A stretch of DNA of 64,000 nt from NCBI RefSeq assembly GCF_000069945.1, contig NC_010545.1, positions 1,054,001-1,118,000 of the forward strand, read 5' to 3'. Position 1 is the stretch's first letter; the number at the start of each line of letters is the position of its first letter. Under the pieces are notes generated by a model. That model saw nothing but the letters and a program-made list of their open reading frames with translations, made no database searches and was not told the DNA's origin. This DNA comes from Corynebacterium urealyticum DSM 7109. GTDB taxonomy: Bacteria > Actinomycetota > Actinomycetes > Mycobacteriales > Mycobacteriaceae. Shown here one piece after another: positions 28,693 through 38,318 of this stretch. The position numbers and the translations under genes were made by a program.

Positions 28693-29217
28693 TTAGTAAA
28701 TGGGCCTTCCCAGCGCCTCCAGCAGTTTCTGGGGGTTCTTGCTGGAGACTAGCCAGTACGGGGTGGGGTCCAGTGGATCATCGAGCACGAGCATCGCCAT
28801 CGTAGGAATCCACCCCTTGTGAATAACGAAGGCCGCAGGGTCGAGCTGGCGACCTAACGCAGCCTGCTTCGCGGTGGGTGGGATGACCAGCGTGCGGTCG
28901 ACTACGGAGGCGGGGAGTTGTGCGTCGCCCGCGCGGATAATTCTTTCACCCTGGGAGTTCTCGAACACCTCGATCTTTGTGCGGGATAGTGCGATAAGCC
29001 CCCACGCCGCAGGGGCAGCCGCGATCACCCCGGCGACGAGCAACCACCACCAGTCGCGCCCCATTTGCGCCTGCCAGGCGATGATGGCGACCACGCCGAT
29101 GGCAGCGAGCCACCAGGACAGCGGTACCCGCTGGGACTCGCTGTACAGCACCCGCGTTCCGGCCGCCTCGCCGGGCCTCGCCGGTGGTGGGGTCGATGCT
29201 CCGTTCGCAGCGTCCAT
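28693..29217 (-). CDS. DUF3093 family membrane protein
   Basis: 174-residue actinobacterial protein. After a Pro-rich start and the conserved LYSESQRVPLSWW, two membrane helices (about 33-50 and 56-76) are followed by a compact cytoplasmic domain ending in the conserved WLVSSKNPQKLLEAL. Function unknown. It is divergent from dut and convergent with DUF4193, the standard actinobacterial arrangement. Confidence 0.88.
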   Translation of the reverse strand: MDAANGASTPPPARPGEAAGTRVLYSESQRVPLSWWLAAIGVVAIIAWQAQMGRDWWWLLVAGVIAAAPAAWGLIALSRTKIEVFENSQGERIIRAGDAQLPASVVDRTLVIPPTAKQAALGRQLDPAAFVIHKGWIPTMAMLVLDDPLDPTPYWLVSSKNPQKLLEALGRPIY

Positions 29218-29438
29218 GACTCGCAGAGTGCTCCTCGTCTACCTGTGCTTCTTTACCCAGGCTCTGCCGCGCAGGCGCATACGTGCCGCGCCGAGCCTTT
29301 ATTGGGTGGCATTTACCGGCCACCATCATACCCACACACCAGCGGGTTCTTCGAAGCCGCCGCTGCTCCCAGCACACGGGAGCTATTCGTGCATTGGGTC
29401 CAAAAAGGTGAAGTGGCGACCTTGTAGAGTGGAGCCTC

Positions 29439-29888
29439 ATGAGCAGTCCGTTGGAAATTTTTCAGATTGACCCATCTCTCCCGCTCCCGAACCGGGCACA
29501 CCCCGAAGACGCGGGCATCGATCTCTACTCTGCCGAGGACATCACCTTGAAGCCGGGGCAGCGCAGTCTGGTGGGTACGGGAATCGCCATGGCGGTGCCG
29601 GTTGGCAAGGTCGGCTTGGTGCACCCGCGTAGTGGACTGGCGGTAAAGAAGGGGCTGTCGATCGTTAACGCGCCCGGCACAATCGATGCTGGGTACCGCG
29701 GGGAGGTCAAGGTCAATCTGATCAACCTTGACCCCGAAGAGACAATCAACATCAGCCGCGGCGAACGCATCGCGCAGGTGCTGATTCAGAACGTCAGCCT
29801 CTGCGAGGTCGTCACGGTGGACAGCATCGACCAACTCGGGGAAACCACCCGAGGAAGCGGTGGCCACGGCTCCACCGGTACACGCTGA
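29439..29888 (+). CDS. dut: dUTP diphosphatase
   Basis: Hydrolyses dUTP to dUMP, keeping uracil out of DNA and feeding dTMP synthesis. The 149 residues contain all five trimeric dUTPase motifs: [10 protein letters not shown] (I), [11 protein letters not shown] (II), [14 protein letters not shown] (III), [10 protein letters not shown] (IV) and the C-terminal [10 protein letters not shown] arm (V). Start ATG at 29439. Confidence 0.97.
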   Translation: MSSPLEIFQIDPSLPLPNRAHPEDAGIDLYSAEDITLKPGQRSLVGTGIAMAVPVGKVGLVHPRSGLAVKKGLSIVNAPGTIDAGYRGEVKVNLINLDPEETINISRGERIAQVLIQNVSLCEVVTVDSIDQLGETTRGSGGHGSTGTR

Positions 29889-30004
29889 GACGTGGTCGGG
29901 CAGTCGAATCAGATAGTCGATTAAATTTAGTTACTAGCATTTAAAGACCAGCGGTGACACAGGCGAGCCTCTCATTAGTGAGTGCGGAAGGACAGTTGTT
30001 AAAA

Positions 30005-30751
30005 ATGTGGCCCTTTTCTAAGAAGAAGAACGAGCCCAGTGGTGTAGAACCAAGCACACCTCATAGCCAGGCCGAGCAGGAGGTCCCAGGCGCGGCTGAC
30101 GGTGCTGCGGCCGGCCCAACGGAAAATGAGCACCCCGTGCAGGGTGAGGATTTCGGCCCCTTCGACGGGGACACGCTGGACTACCGCGAATACAATTTCA
30201 GCGATTTCGCCAAGGGCGGGCTCGACCTGGGGTCCATGATGATTCCGGTTCCGCACGAGGCCGAGGTGCAAGTGGAAATGGGTGACGATGGCCCGCAAAT
30301 GCTCCACATTCTCACCCCCTTCGGCCGGGTCACACCGGTCGCTTTCGCCGCCCCAACCACCGGCGAACTCTGGGATAACACGGTGCCGACGCTCATCGAA
30401 GGCATGGCAGCTGACGGGCTGGAGGCAACCACCGAGGAAGGGCCATGGGGCGCCGAGATCGTTGCCCAGTCCGGCGACGGCACACTTCGGGTTATTGGGG
30501 CCACGGGCCCGCGATGGATGCTGCGGATGACCCTCGCCGGACCACAGGAATCGGCTGAGCAGATGGCCGCCTTGGGGCGCGAGATTATCGCCCGCACTTT
30601 CGTCGTTCGAGGCACTGACCCGATCCCTGCCGGCGATCCGTTGCCGGTTCAGCTCCCGCAGGCCATGGTTGAGGAACTGGCACGACACCTGCAGGAAAAG
30701 CAGAACACCCCGGCGCAGCCGCAAATGCCCAACAAGGATGGCAATGACTAG
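30005..30751 (+). CDS. DUF3710 family protein
   Basis: 248-residue actinobacterial protein conserved next to dut. It has a basic start (MWPFSKKKN), a disordered linker to about residue 55, then the DUF3710 domain beginning GPFDGDTLDYREYNFSDFAKGGLDLGSMMIPVP. Function unknown. ATG at 30005 chosen because family members begin MWPF or similar; an upstream in-frame GTG at 29954 is possible. The stop overlaps the following methyltransferase start by eight bases. Confidence 0.85.
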   Translation: MWPFSKKKNEPSGVEPSTPHSQAEQEVPGAADGAAAGPTENEHPVQGEDFGPFDGDTLDYREYNFSDFAKGGLDLGSMMIPVPHEAEVQVEMGDDGPQMLHILTPFGRVTPVAFAAPTTGELWDNTVPTLIEGMAADGLEATTEEGPWGAEIVAQSGDGTLRVIGATGPRWMLRMTLAGPQESAEQMAALGREIIARTFVVRGTDPIPAGDPLPVQLPQAMVEELARHLQEKQNTPAQPQMPNKDGND

Positions 30752-31994
30752 CCCGGAAACTATCACTCTGGATCTGGACCAGCCTGGCCACCGCGGCGTA
30801 GTCATCGGCCAGCACGATGGTCAGATCGTCTTCGTCCGTGGCGGACTGCCCGGGGAGAAAGGTGTCGAGGTTGCACTGGACGCAGCGAAAAAGAATGGCA
30901 AACAAAGATTCCGCACGGGTGAAGCACTGACTATTGACCAGCCGAGCCCGCACCGCGTGCCAGGTCAGTGCGACGCCGCAGCTGTAGGAGCGGGTTGCTG
31001 CGACCTCGACTTCGTTGATGCCGAGGGCTCGCTGGACTTTAAGCAGGCGGTAGTCATCGACCAGTTCCGCCGCCTCGGCAAGTTCGAACTGCCGCAGGCT
31101 TTCCTCGATGCTCATGTCCGTGCGGCAAGCCTGTGGCCTTTTACCCATTACCGCCACCGCGTGCGCCTCGGAGTCGACGCGGAAGGGCAAACTGGTCTGC
31201 GGAAACCTAAAAGCAACGATATCGTCCCGGTAGACGAGGTCGATTGCGCTCAGTGGCTGCCCGGGCTGGCGGACGGCGTTGCCAGTCTGAACCCAAGCCC
31301 AGGCAGCGAAGTCGTGGTTGGCGTCGGCCGCGACGGTAAGCGCTCTGTTGTGGAGCTTAAAAAGACCCGCCGGGGCCGGAAGCGCCGTGTACTCGACGGC
31401 GAAGGCGAGGTGACTCATTCGCACTTCGGCGTGACTTGGAAGGTGCCGGTGGATGCGTTCTGGCAATCCCACATCTCTGCCAGCGCCTATTACGCCCGCT
31501 GGGTTGCCGACCGGCTGAACGGTGATTTGCATACCGTGTGGGATCTTTATGGTGGCTGCGGGGCGTTGTCCGCCGGCCTGCTGGGCTCTGCGCGCAACAT
31601 TGAGATCGTGGACGTCGCAAGCAGCGCAACACATGCTGGACGGGACGCCTTCGCGGCAGACCGGGAGTCTCGTGCTGAAGGGGCGGGTACGGCCGTACGT
31701 TTCCGCAGCAGCGACGTCGGCGCGTGGCTGGAGAAGCTCGACGAGGTCGCGGATCTGGACGCCGTCGTCCTCGACCCACCGCGTACGGGCGCGGGGGCGG
31801 ACGTCATTCAGAACGTCGCGCAGCACCGCCCACCGCGGGTGATTCACATCGGCTGCGATCCCGCCACGGCAGCCCGCGACGCGGGTATGTGGCGAGATGC
31901 GGGTTATGAGCTGCGTGAGATGGAGATCGTCGACGCCTTTGGGCTGACCCATCACGTCGAGACGTTGATGTACTTCGAGGCGGCGGGCGAATAA
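30744..31994 (+). CDS. TrmA/RlmD-family RNA (uracil-5) methyltransferase
   Basis: 416-residue SAM-dependent enzyme of the RNA m5U methyltransferase family. The N-terminal TRAM domain covers about 1-60. Next come the C-terminal Rossmann core with [16 protein letters not shown] (motif I), LDPPRTGAG (motif IV) and the catalytic cysteine in [12 protein letters not shown] Cys-rich cluster early in the protein ([18 protein letters not shown]) could be an Fe-S site as in RlmD, though spacing differs. ATG at 30744 follows AAGGATGG. Target RNA (tRNA U54 or 23S rRNA) cannot be told from sequence. Confidence 0.82.
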   Translation: MTSPETITLDLDQPGHRGVVIGQHDGQIVFVRGGLPGEKGVEVALDAAKKNGKQRFRTGEALTIDQPSPHRVPGQCDAAAVGAGCCDLDFVDAEGSLDFKQAVVIDQFRRLGKFELPQAFLDAHVRAASLWPFTHYRHRVRLGVDAEGQTGLRKPKSNDIVPVDEVDCAQWLPGLADGVASLNPSPGSEVVVGVGRDGKRSVVELKKTRRGRKRRVLDGEGEVTHSHFGVTWKVPVDAFWQSHISASAYYARWVADRLNGDLHTVWDLYGGCGALSAGLLGSARNIEIVDVASSATHAGRDAFAADRESRAEGAGTAVRFRSSDVGAWLEKLDEVADLDAVVLDPPRTGAGADVIQNVAQHRPPRVIHIGCDPATAARDAGMWRDAGYELREMEIVDAFGLTHHVETLMYFEAAGE

Positions 31995-32064
31995 CGCTGA
32001 AGGCGGTGTCCCCACTAGGATGGGGCGTGCACAAAGAATGTGGGATGGAGAGAAACTGAGTTCA

Positions 32065-33954
32065 ATGGGAATCCTTGAAAATATTTCCTCACCAGCGGAT
32101 CTGAAGTTGCTCGAAGAGGGCAAGCTTGATCAGCTGGCGCAGGAGATTCGGGAATTTTTGATTGAAAAAGTTTCCGCGACCGGCGGACACTTGGGGCCTA
32201 ACCTCGGTGTCGTCGAGCTCACGATGGCGCTGCACCGCGTCTTCGACTCGCCGTCCGACCCTCTGATCTTCGACACGGGCCACCAGGCGTACGTCCACAA
32301 GATTTTGACGGGTCGTCGCGACCTCTTTGACACGCTGCGGCAGAAGGACGGCCTGTCGGGCTACCCCGACCGTGCGGAAAGCCCGCACGACTGGACTGAA
32401 TCTTCCCACGCCTCGGCGTCCCTTTCTTATGCCGACGGACTGGCTAAGGCTTTCGAGCTCAGCGGTCAGACGCACCGTCACGTCGCAGCTGTCGTTGGCG
32501 ATGGTGCTCTCACAGGCGGCATGTGTTGGGAAGCACTGAACAACATCGCCACCGGTAAGAAGCGCTCGATCGTCATCGTGGTCAATGACAATGGGCGTTC
32601 CTATTCGCCGACGATCGGCGGGTTGGCGGAGAACCTCGCTGCGCTGCGCCTGCAGCCCGCCTATGACAAGGTCATGGAGTCCGGGAAGAACACCCTTGGT
32701 CGCATGGGCTGGGTTGGGGACCGCGCGTTCCAGCTGATCTCCGGGCTCAAGGAAGGGGTCAAGCACTCTATCCTCCCGCAGGAAATGTTCTCCGATCTGG
32801 GGCTGAAGTACATCGGTCCGGTTGACGGTCACGATATTGGCCAGGTAGAAAACGCGTTGCGTTATGCGAAGGACTACGGTGGCCCCGTCATCGTCCACAC
32901 GATCACCCACAAGGGCAAGGGCTTCGACCCGGCGGAGAACGACGAAGCCGATCAGATGCACGCCACGGGCGTGATCGACCCCGTCACGGGTGTGCCGAAG
33001 GAAGCCTCGAAGCCCGGCTGGACGCAGGTGTTTTCCTCGCACCTCATCGAGCGGGCGGGGGAGAGGGATGACGTCGTGGCCATCACCGCCGCGATGGCCG
33101 GCCCCACTGGCCTTGCTGAGTTTGGTGAGGTGTATCCGCAGCGCACCTTCGACGTCGGCATCGCAGAGCAGCATGCCGTGACCTCGGCCGCCGGACTTGC
33201 CCTCGGTGGCTTGCACCCGGTTGTTGCGGTGTATTCGACTTTCCTTAACCGAGCTTTCGACCAGATGCTGATGGACGTCGGCCTGCTTGGTCTGGGCGTG
33301 ACTTTCGTGCTGGATCGCGCTGGAATCACCGGCCCGGATGGTGCTAGCCACAACGGTATGTGGGACATGTCTATCACCGGAATTGTGCCGGGGATCCATG
33401 TCGCCGCCCCGCGTGACGGAGCGCAACTGCGCCTGGCGCTGGACCGGTGCCTTGATGTTGACGACGCTCCCACCGTCGTTCGCTTCCCGAAGGGCAGCGT
33501 TCCGGCGGACATCTCCGCAGTGCGCCAGGAGTCGAGCTACGACGTCTTGTTTGAGCACAGCGCGGACGACGGCGACGGCGCGAAGAAACTGCTGGTGATT
33601 AACTACGGCGCTCTCGTGGGTCAATCCCGGGCGGCCGCAGAGGCAGCCAAGTCCAAGGGCTGGGAGGCCGCGGTTGTAGATCCGCACTGGGTCTATCCGG
33701 TTTCTGAACAGCTGGTTGAGCTTGCCAATGACGCTGACCTGGTTGTGACAGTCGAGGATAACGGTATTCACGGAGGAGCCGGTTCTGCACTGCAGGCGGC
33801 GTTGAGTGCCGCAGAGGTGGATACGCCGGTGCGTTTGCTCGCCGTGCCTCAGGAATACTTGGCACACGCTTCAAGGGGCGAAGTGCTCGAAGAGATCGGC
33901 CTTGACGTCGCGACCGTGGAACGTCGCGTGACTGGGTGGCTCGACCGCTTTTAG
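32065..33954 (+). CDS. dxs: 1-deoxy-D-xylulose-5-phosphate synthase
   Basis: First enzyme of the MEP isoprenoid pathway, condensing pyruvate and glyceraldehyde-3-phosphate with thiamine diphosphate. The 629 residues begin [16 protein letters not shown] as in other corynebacterial Dxs, which decides the ATG at 32065 over upstream in-frame starts. Motifs in order: [10 protein letters not shown], the ThDP motif [16 protein letters not shown], the catalytic glutamate in [14 protein letters not shown], and the C-terminal transketolase domain. It is followed by an extreme G8/C8 hairpin and then the iron-uptake operon. Confidence 0.97.
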   Translation: MGILENISSPADLKLLEEGKLDQLAQEIREFLIEKVSATGGHLGPNLGVVELTMALHRVFDSPSDPLIFDTGHQAYVHKILTGRRDLFDTLRQKDGLSGYPDRAESPHDWTESSHASASLSYADGLAKAFELSGQTHRHVAAVVGDGALTGGMCWEALNNIATGKKRSIVIVVNDNGRSYSPTIGGLAENLAALRLQPAYDKVMESGKNTLGRMGWVGDRAFQLISGLKEGVKHSILPQEMFSDLGLKYIGPVDGHDIGQVENALRYAKDYGGPVIVHTITHKGKGFDPAENDEADQMHATGVIDPVTGVPKEASKPGWTQVFSSHLIERAGERDDVVAITAAMAGPTGLAEFGEVYPQRTFDVGIAEQHAVTSAAGLALGGLHPVVAVYSTFLNRAFDQMLMDVGLLGLGVTFVLDRAGITGPDGASHNGMWDMSITGIVPGIHVAAPRDGAQLRLALDRCLDVDDAPTVVRFPKGSVPADISAVRQESSYDVLFEHSADDGDGAKKLLVINYGALVGQSRAAAEAAKSKGWEAAVVDPHWVYPVSEQLVELANDADLVVTVEDNGIHGGAGSALQAALSAAEVDTPVRLLAVPQEYLAHASRGEVLEEIGLDVATVERRVTGWLDRF

Positions 33955-34002
33955 GGGGATTTAGCGGTTCCGAGTCCGCCCAAGTGCGGGGGAGCGGGTC
34001 CA

Positions 34003-34040
34003 CCGGGTTTAGGGGGGGGTGCCCCCCCCTGTTCACCCGG
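34003..34040 (+). terminator. G8/C8 hairpin downstream of dxs
   Basis: Eight G (34012-34019) and eight C (34022-34029) around TG form an exceptionally strong stem. An outer stem CCGGGT (34003-34008) with ACCCGG (34035-34040) extends it. There is no T tract. It probably ends the dxs transcript or marks a cruciform-prone, slippage-prone site. Confidence 0.55.
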
Positions 34041-34093
34041 TAATGGGGGTAATTAACAACGAGAATGTTGTGTAAATACCCTGTGAGATCAAA

Positions 34094-34112
34094 TTAGGCT
34101 TGCCTATCTTCA
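34094..34112. promoter_or_regulatory. DtxR-box-like site 1 upstream of iron ABC operon
   Basis: TTAGGCTTGCCTATCTTCA keeps 12-13 of the 19 positions of the DtxR consensus, including the TTAGG half and the central GCCTA. It lies about 130 bases before the siderophore-binding lipoprotein gene. Confidence 0.65.
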
Positions 34113-34138
34113 GTCTCTTTGACAGTATCTAGGGGGAC

Positions 34139-34157
34139 TTAGGGCAAGCTAACCTTG
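34139..34157. promoter_or_regulatory. DtxR-box-like site 2 upstream of iron ABC operon
   Basis: TTAGGGCAAGCTAACCTTG has TTAGG in the left half and CTAACCT in the right half, about 13 of 19 consensus positions. With site 1, 45 bases upstream, it predicts DtxR-Fe(II) repression of the operon from 34239 to 38204. Confidence 0.68.
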
Positions 34158-34238
34158 CTTGTTCGGTCATTTTTCGGAATAATACCGGCCGTACCTCGGT
34201 GCAGAGGCTGGCCGGGACGAACTAGGAAGAGCAAAAGA

Positions 34239-35198
34239 TTGAAGATCTCCCACGCACTCGTTGCGGCAGCCGCCGGATTCTCCCTGATCCTCACGGGCTG
34301 CGCAGCCGAGAATAACTCCGCCGAGAATAACTCCGCTTCCAGCCAGCAGAATAACGCCGACCGCACTTACACTCTCGAGGCTGAAAACGGCACCATCGAG
34401 CTGGAGTCCGAGCCGAAGCGCATCGTCGTCCTCGACTATGCCTCCCTCGACACCCTGGCTGCGCTGGGGGAGAAGGATCGCGTCGTGTCCACCGCCAAGG
34501 CTGCCACCATGCCGAAGGCTGCAGAGGGGATCGAGGCTAACGCCGGCTCTCTGAAGGAGCCGGACATGGAGGCCATTGCCGCAGCGGATCCGGATCTGAT
34601 CCTCATCGGCGGGCGTCAGGCGAAGATGCTCAAGGAGTTCGAGAAGATCGCCCCGACCGCGAACATGACGATCAACTATGACCACTACACGATCGATAGC
34701 AGCCTGGAGCGCGTCGAGGCCCTGGGCAAGCTCTTCGGCAAGGAGGCCGAAGCTAAGGAGAAGGCCGACGAGATCCGCGATCGCGTAAAGAAGATTGCCG
34801 ACTCCGTTCCGGCTGATAAGAAGGAAGCCGCAGTCCTGATGACCAGCGGTGGCGAGATTAGCCTCTATGGTGCGGACTCCCGCTTCGGCCTGGTCTTCAA
34901 CGACCTCGGCTTCACCCCGGCAGGAAACATTGACAGCGATAGCGCCCACGGTGAGAACGCTTCCTTCGAGCTGCTGAAGAAGATCAACCCGAAGACCATC
35001 TTCGTCATCGACCGCGACGCGGCCATCGGACAGGAAGGCCACTCCGCAAAGGCCACTCTCGACAACGAGCTGGTCAAGCAGACCGATGCGGCCAAGGAGG
35101 ACCGGATCTACATGCTGAGCGGTGCTGACTGGTACCTCAACGGAGGCGGCATCGACGGCCTGAACACCATGCTCGACGATATCGAGCAGGCACTCTAA
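34239..35198 (+). CDS. Iron-siderophore ABC transporter, substrate-binding lipoprotein
   Basis: 319-residue exported lipoprotein that delivers ferric siderophore to the permeases encoded next door. The signal peptide MKISHALVAAAAGFSLILTGC has its lipobox cysteine at C21. A short AENNS repeat and a Ser/Asn linker follow, then the class III periplasmic-binding-protein fold (RIVVLDYASLDTLAALG; DPDLILIGG; GGIDGLNTMLDDI). The start is TTG at 34239 (AGGAAGAG upstream); the frame continuing up to 34155 has no signal-peptide character. It is most like FatB/CeuA/YclQ catecholate-type binding proteins. Two DtxR-like boxes precede it. Confidence 0.88.
   Translation: MKISHALVAAAAGFSLILTGCAAENNSAENNSASSQQNNADRTYTLEAENGTIELESEPKRIVVLDYASLDTLAALGEKDRVVSTAKAATMPKAAEGIEANAGSLKEPDMEAIAAADPDLILIGGRQAKMLKEFEKIAPTANMTINYDHYTIDSSLERVEALGKLFGKEAEAKEKADEIRDRVKKIADSVPADKKEAAVLMTSGGEISLYGADSRFGLVFNDLGFTPAGNIDSDSAHGENASFELLKKINPKTIFVIDRDAAIGQEGHSAKATLDNELVKQTDAAKEDRIYMLSGADWYLNGGGIDGLNTMLDDIEQAL
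34305..34334 (+). repeat. 15-bp tandem repeat in lipoprotein linker
   Basis: GCCGAGAATAACTCC occurs twice in perfect tandem (34305-34319, 34320-34334), encoding AENNS twice immediately after the lipid-anchored cysteine. It is in frame, so copy changes would alter only linker length. Confidence 0.95.
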
Positions 35199-35285
35199 GA
35201 AAACAACAGCCGCGCCACGGGCATCCGGGGCGCGGTTCAATCACGTAACTGGCGAACGAGACGGTAGTAGGAGAGTAGCGAGCAG

Positions 35286-36431
35286 ATGGGTACCAACGGT
35301 TCCGTGAGCACCCTGACGAGGCAAGATGGGGCCCCCTTGTCACACGCCCCGCAGACCTCGTACCGGGATCAGGTCGGTGCCCAGAGCGTCGCTATCGATG
35401 CCGTGGCAGGAAACAATCCCGCGGCAACCGCCGAGCCCACAGACCGGACAACGCCTCGTTCGCGCGGCCCCGTCTATGCCATCATCCTCGCGGGCGTTCT
35501 CGTGGTGCTCTCGCTGCTCAGCTTGATGCTGGGGGCAGCGGATGCGGACTCCTCGGTTGTTGCTGTTTCCCGCATTCCACGCACCCTCGCCGCCTTGCTG
35601 GCTGGATCCGCGCTAGCCATGGGCGGGCTGATCATGCAGCTGCTGGCGCGCAACCGTTTCGTCGAGGCTTCGACCGTCGGCTCCACGGAATCCGCGATGG
35701 CTGGACTGCTGGTCGTCGCGCTGTTGCTCCCAGGCGCCCCGATGTGGGCGAAGCTCGGAATGGCCAGCCTTACCGCGCTCATCGGCACGATCGGATTCCT
35801 GGTCATCGTGTCCCGAATCAAGGTGCGAACCGGCTTCACGGTCCCGCTGGTGGGCATCATTTACGGCGGCATTATTGGCGCTGCCACCACGTTCTTTGCA
35901 TATTCCTTCGACCTGCTGCAGAGCCTCGGCGCGTGGCAGCTCGGATCCTTTGCAGGTGTGCTCCGCGGCCGCTACGAGCTCCTCTGGCTCGTCGCAGTGC
36001 TTGCACTTGCAGCCTATGTCCTCGCTGACCGGTTGACCTTGCTTGGCCTGGGGCACGACCTGGCGAAGGGCGTGGGCGTCCGCGTGAAGGTCGTCGAGTA
36101 TTCCGCGATCGTCATCGTGGCTGTCATCGCGGCTGTCACCGTCACCGTCGTGGGAGCCATCCCGTTCATCGGACTGATCGTCCCCAACCTGGTTCGCGCA
36201 CGCATTGGTGACAACGCGCGCAAGGCACTGCCTTGGGTCGCGGCCTGTGGCGCAGCCATGACGCTGGGCGGGGACATTTTGAGCCGCATCATCCGCTACC
36301 CGTACGAGATCCCAGTTGGGACCGTTCTTGGAGTGTTGGGTGCTGCTGTATTCATCTACGTCTTGATTCGTGGGGCTCGCATCCAGAGCTCTACGAAACC
36401 CAAGCTGTTCCGTCGCGCTCGTCGCGGCTAG
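35286..36431 (+). CDS. Iron-siderophore ABC transporter permease (FecCD family)
   Basis: 381-residue FecCD/BtuC-type permease. A cytoplasmic tail of about 62 residues is longer than usual. About nine to ten membrane segments follow, with family motifs RIPRTLAALLAGSALAMGGLIMQ and GAIPFIGLIVPNLVR (contact with the ATPase). ATG at 35286 with TAGGAGAGTAG upstream. It forms one half of a heterodimeric channel with the next gene. A GC-rich hairpin (35209-35236) after the lipoprotein gene may lower expression of the permeases relative to the binding protein. Confidence 0.9.
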   Translation: MGTNGSVSTLTRQDGAPLSHAPQTSYRDQVGAQSVAIDAVAGNNPAATAEPTDRTTPRSRGPVYAIILAGVLVVLSLLSLMLGAADADSSVVAVSRIPRTLAALLAGSALAMGGLIMQLLARNRFVEASTVGSTESAMAGLLVVALLLPGAPMWAKLGMASLTALIGTIGFLVIVSRIKVRTGFTVPLVGIIYGGIIGAATTFFAYSFDLLQSLGAWQLGSFAGVLRGRYELLWLVAVLALAAYVLADRLTLLGLGHDLAKGVGVRVKVVEYSAIVIVAVIAAVTVTVVGAIPFIGLIVPNLVRARIGDNARKALPWVAACGAAMTLGGDILSRIIRYPYEIPVGTVLGVLGAAVFIYVLIRGARIQSSTKPKLFRRARRG

Positions 36432-36453
36432 CGATAAAAGGAAAGGTTAGCTT

Positions 36454-37452
36454 TTGCTGGGACGCGTGACGCACGCATCGAGCACGAAGCGGGATGATTC
36501 GAAGAGGCCACGGCGCACGTTCGTGGCGGTGTTCCTCATTACCGTGGCGCTGGTAGGCCTGTTCATCTTGTGGCAGCTCCCCCGCGCCTGGGCTTTTGTA
36601 CTGCCGATGCGGTTGACCACCGTGGGCGCGCTCGCGGTGGCTGGGATTACCGCCGGCATTTCCACCGTGGTCTTTCACACACTGACCCGGAACCATATTT
36701 TGACCCCAGGCCTGATCGGTTTCGATTCAATTTATGTGCTGATCAACACGCTGATCGTCTTTTTCCTCGGCAGCAGTGCGCTCAGTGGCATGCACCCCAT
36801 CGCCGGGTTCGTGCTGAATACGGTGATCATGGTCGTTTTCGCCCTGGTTGTATTCAGTCCACTGGTCACATCGAAGACGATGACCCTGGATGTGCTGCTG
36901 CTCATCGGTGTGGTGTGCGGGATCTTCTTTAGGTCGCTGGCAGGCCTTCTGCAGAAGATGATCGACCCCAATGAATACCAGGTGTTGCAGGACGCCTTCT
37001 TCGCATCCTTCACCGGTATCGACCGCCCGCTGCTGGTCTTTACGCTATTAGTGACGCTCGTTGTTTCCGCCTGGATTTGGCATAAACGCCATGTGCTAGA
37101 TGTCATGGCGCTGGGACAAGAGACGTCTGTTGGCTTGGGCGTGGGGTACCGCAAGGAAAGCCTGCTCATGCTCGCCGCCATCACCGTCCTGGTCGCGGCC
37201 TCCACTGCGCTGGTCGGGCCGATCCTGTTCTTAGGGCTCATTGTCGCGCACCTGGCTTATCGGTCTACGGGTACGACCCGGCATACATGGACCCTCCCGG
37301 TTGCTGCCCTGTTCGGCGTTTCCTCCCTCGTGGGCGCTCAGTTTATTCTGGGGCAGATCTTTGACTACGGGACCACCGTCTCCGTGCTGATTGAATTTGT
37401 GGGCGGTATTTTGTTCCTGTTCCTGCTCTTGCGTAAGGAGAAACTCAAGTGA
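36454..37452 (+). CDS. Iron-siderophore ABC transporter permease (FecCD family, second subunit)
   Basis: 332-residue partner permease of the FatC/CeuC type. It has about nine membrane segments, including LTTVGALAVAGITAGISTVVFHTLTRN in the position of the first FecCD motif and GPILFLGLIVAHLAYR for ATPase docking. The TTG at 36454 has AGGAAAGG seven to eight bases upstream; GTG 36466 is an alternative. The last four bases (GTGA) overlap the ATPase start, indicating coupled translation. Confidence 0.9.
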   Translation: MLGRVTHASSTKRDDSKRPRRTFVAVFLITVALVGLFILWQLPRAWAFVLPMRLTTVGALAVAGITAGISTVVFHTLTRNHILTPGLIGFDSIYVLINTLIVFFLGSSALSGMHPIAGFVLNTVIMVVFALVVFSPLVTSKTMTLDVLLLIGVVCGIFFRSLAGLLQKMIDPNEYQVLQDAFFASFTGIDRPLLVFTLLVTLVVSAWIWHKRHVLDVMALGQETSVGLGVGYRKESLLMLAAITVLVAASTALVGPILFLGLIVAHLAYRSTGTTRHTWTLPVAALFGVSSLVGAQFILGQIFDYGTTVSVLIEFVGGILFLFLLLRKEKLK

Positions 37453-38204
37453 TTGAGACCAAGCAACTCAGCAAACGCTATGGTGATTCGCTGGTTCTGG
37501 ATCACGTGGACCTTCGTATTCCCGAGGGCGGAGTTACCAGCATCATCGGAGCTAACGGAGCAGGAAAGTCCACCCTGCTGACTGCCATCGCGCGGCTCAT
37601 TGACGCCGATGGTGGTACCGCGGAGGTCGCAGGGATGGATGTTTACGCCACGGACACCCGCGAGCTGGCTAAAATTCTTGCGGTCCTGCGGCAGGAAAAC
37701 CACACCTTGAGTCGCATCCGCGTGCGTGAGCTTGTCGCTTTCGGACGTTTCCCCCATTCCCGGGGGCGGCTGACAGCCGAGTGCGAAGCAGCCGTGGACG
37801 CGGCGATTGACATGATGGAGCTCGGGGAGATCGCCGATAAATTCATCGACGAACTGTCCGGCGGCCAGCGCCAGCGCGCCTTCGTTGCGATGGTGCTCGC
37901 CCAGGACACCGAATACATCCTGCTCGATGAGCCACTGAATAACCTCGACATGAAACACTCCGTGTCGATGATGCGCACGATTAAGGCCGCTGCCCACGAG
38001 CAGGGGCGTACCGTCGTCATCGTCATTCACGACATCAACATGGCCGCAGCGTTTTCCGACCGGCTGGTCGCGATGAAGAACGGGAAGGTCCACACTACGG
38101 GGACGCCGGAGGAAGTGATGACCGAGGAGACGCTCAGCAGCCTCTATGACTTCCCCGTTGAGGTCGAGCAGATTCACGGTCGCCCGACCGCCATCTACTA
38201 CTAG
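37449..38204 (+). CDS. Iron-siderophore ABC transporter ATP-binding protein
   Basis: 251-residue ATPase of the FepC/FhuC/CeuD type. Walker A is GANGAGKST (near 35-43), the Q-loop LRQENH, signature LSGGQRQR (near 137-144), Walker B YILLDEPLNNLD and the H-loop VIHDINMA. Complete set of motifs. Start GTG at 37449, coupled to the upstream permease. Last gene of the DtxR-boxed operon; a strong terminator follows. Confidence 0.95.
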   Translation: MIETKQLSKRYGDSLVLDHVDLRIPEGGVTSIIGANGAGKSTLLTAIARLIDADGGTAEVAGMDVYATDTRELAKILAVLRQENHTLSRIRVRELVAFGRFPHSRGRLTAECEAAVDAAIDMMELGEIADKFIDELSGGQRQRAFVAMVLAQDTEYILLDEPLNNLDMKHSVSMMRTIKAAAHEQGRTVVIVIHDINMAAAFSDRLVAMKNGKVHTTGTPEEVMTEETLSSLYDFPVEVEQIHGRPTAIYY

Positions 38205-38221
38205 AGGAATATCGGATAGAA

Positions 38222-38275
38222 ACAACCCCGGCCTTGCAGGGACAACCTGCAGGGGCCGGGGTTGAGTATTTTTAT
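38222..38275. terminator. Terminator between iron operon and DUF3000 gene
   Basis: AACCCCGGCCTTGCAGG pairs with CCTGCAGGGGCCGGGGTT with a small bulge, loop GACAA, followed by GAGTATTTTTA. It lies between convergent genes and can work in both directions. Confidence 0.88.
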
Positions 38276-38318
38276 TCGCTCCCGCTGTGGGCGCGCGCGG
38301 GCCGAGTGTGAGGTGAGG

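Noticed and set aside
32089..33867. 592-codon open frame on the minus strand opposite dxs
   Set aside because: Antisense shadow in high-GC DNA. The plus strand encodes all Dxs motifs and the antisense translation has no recognisable domain.
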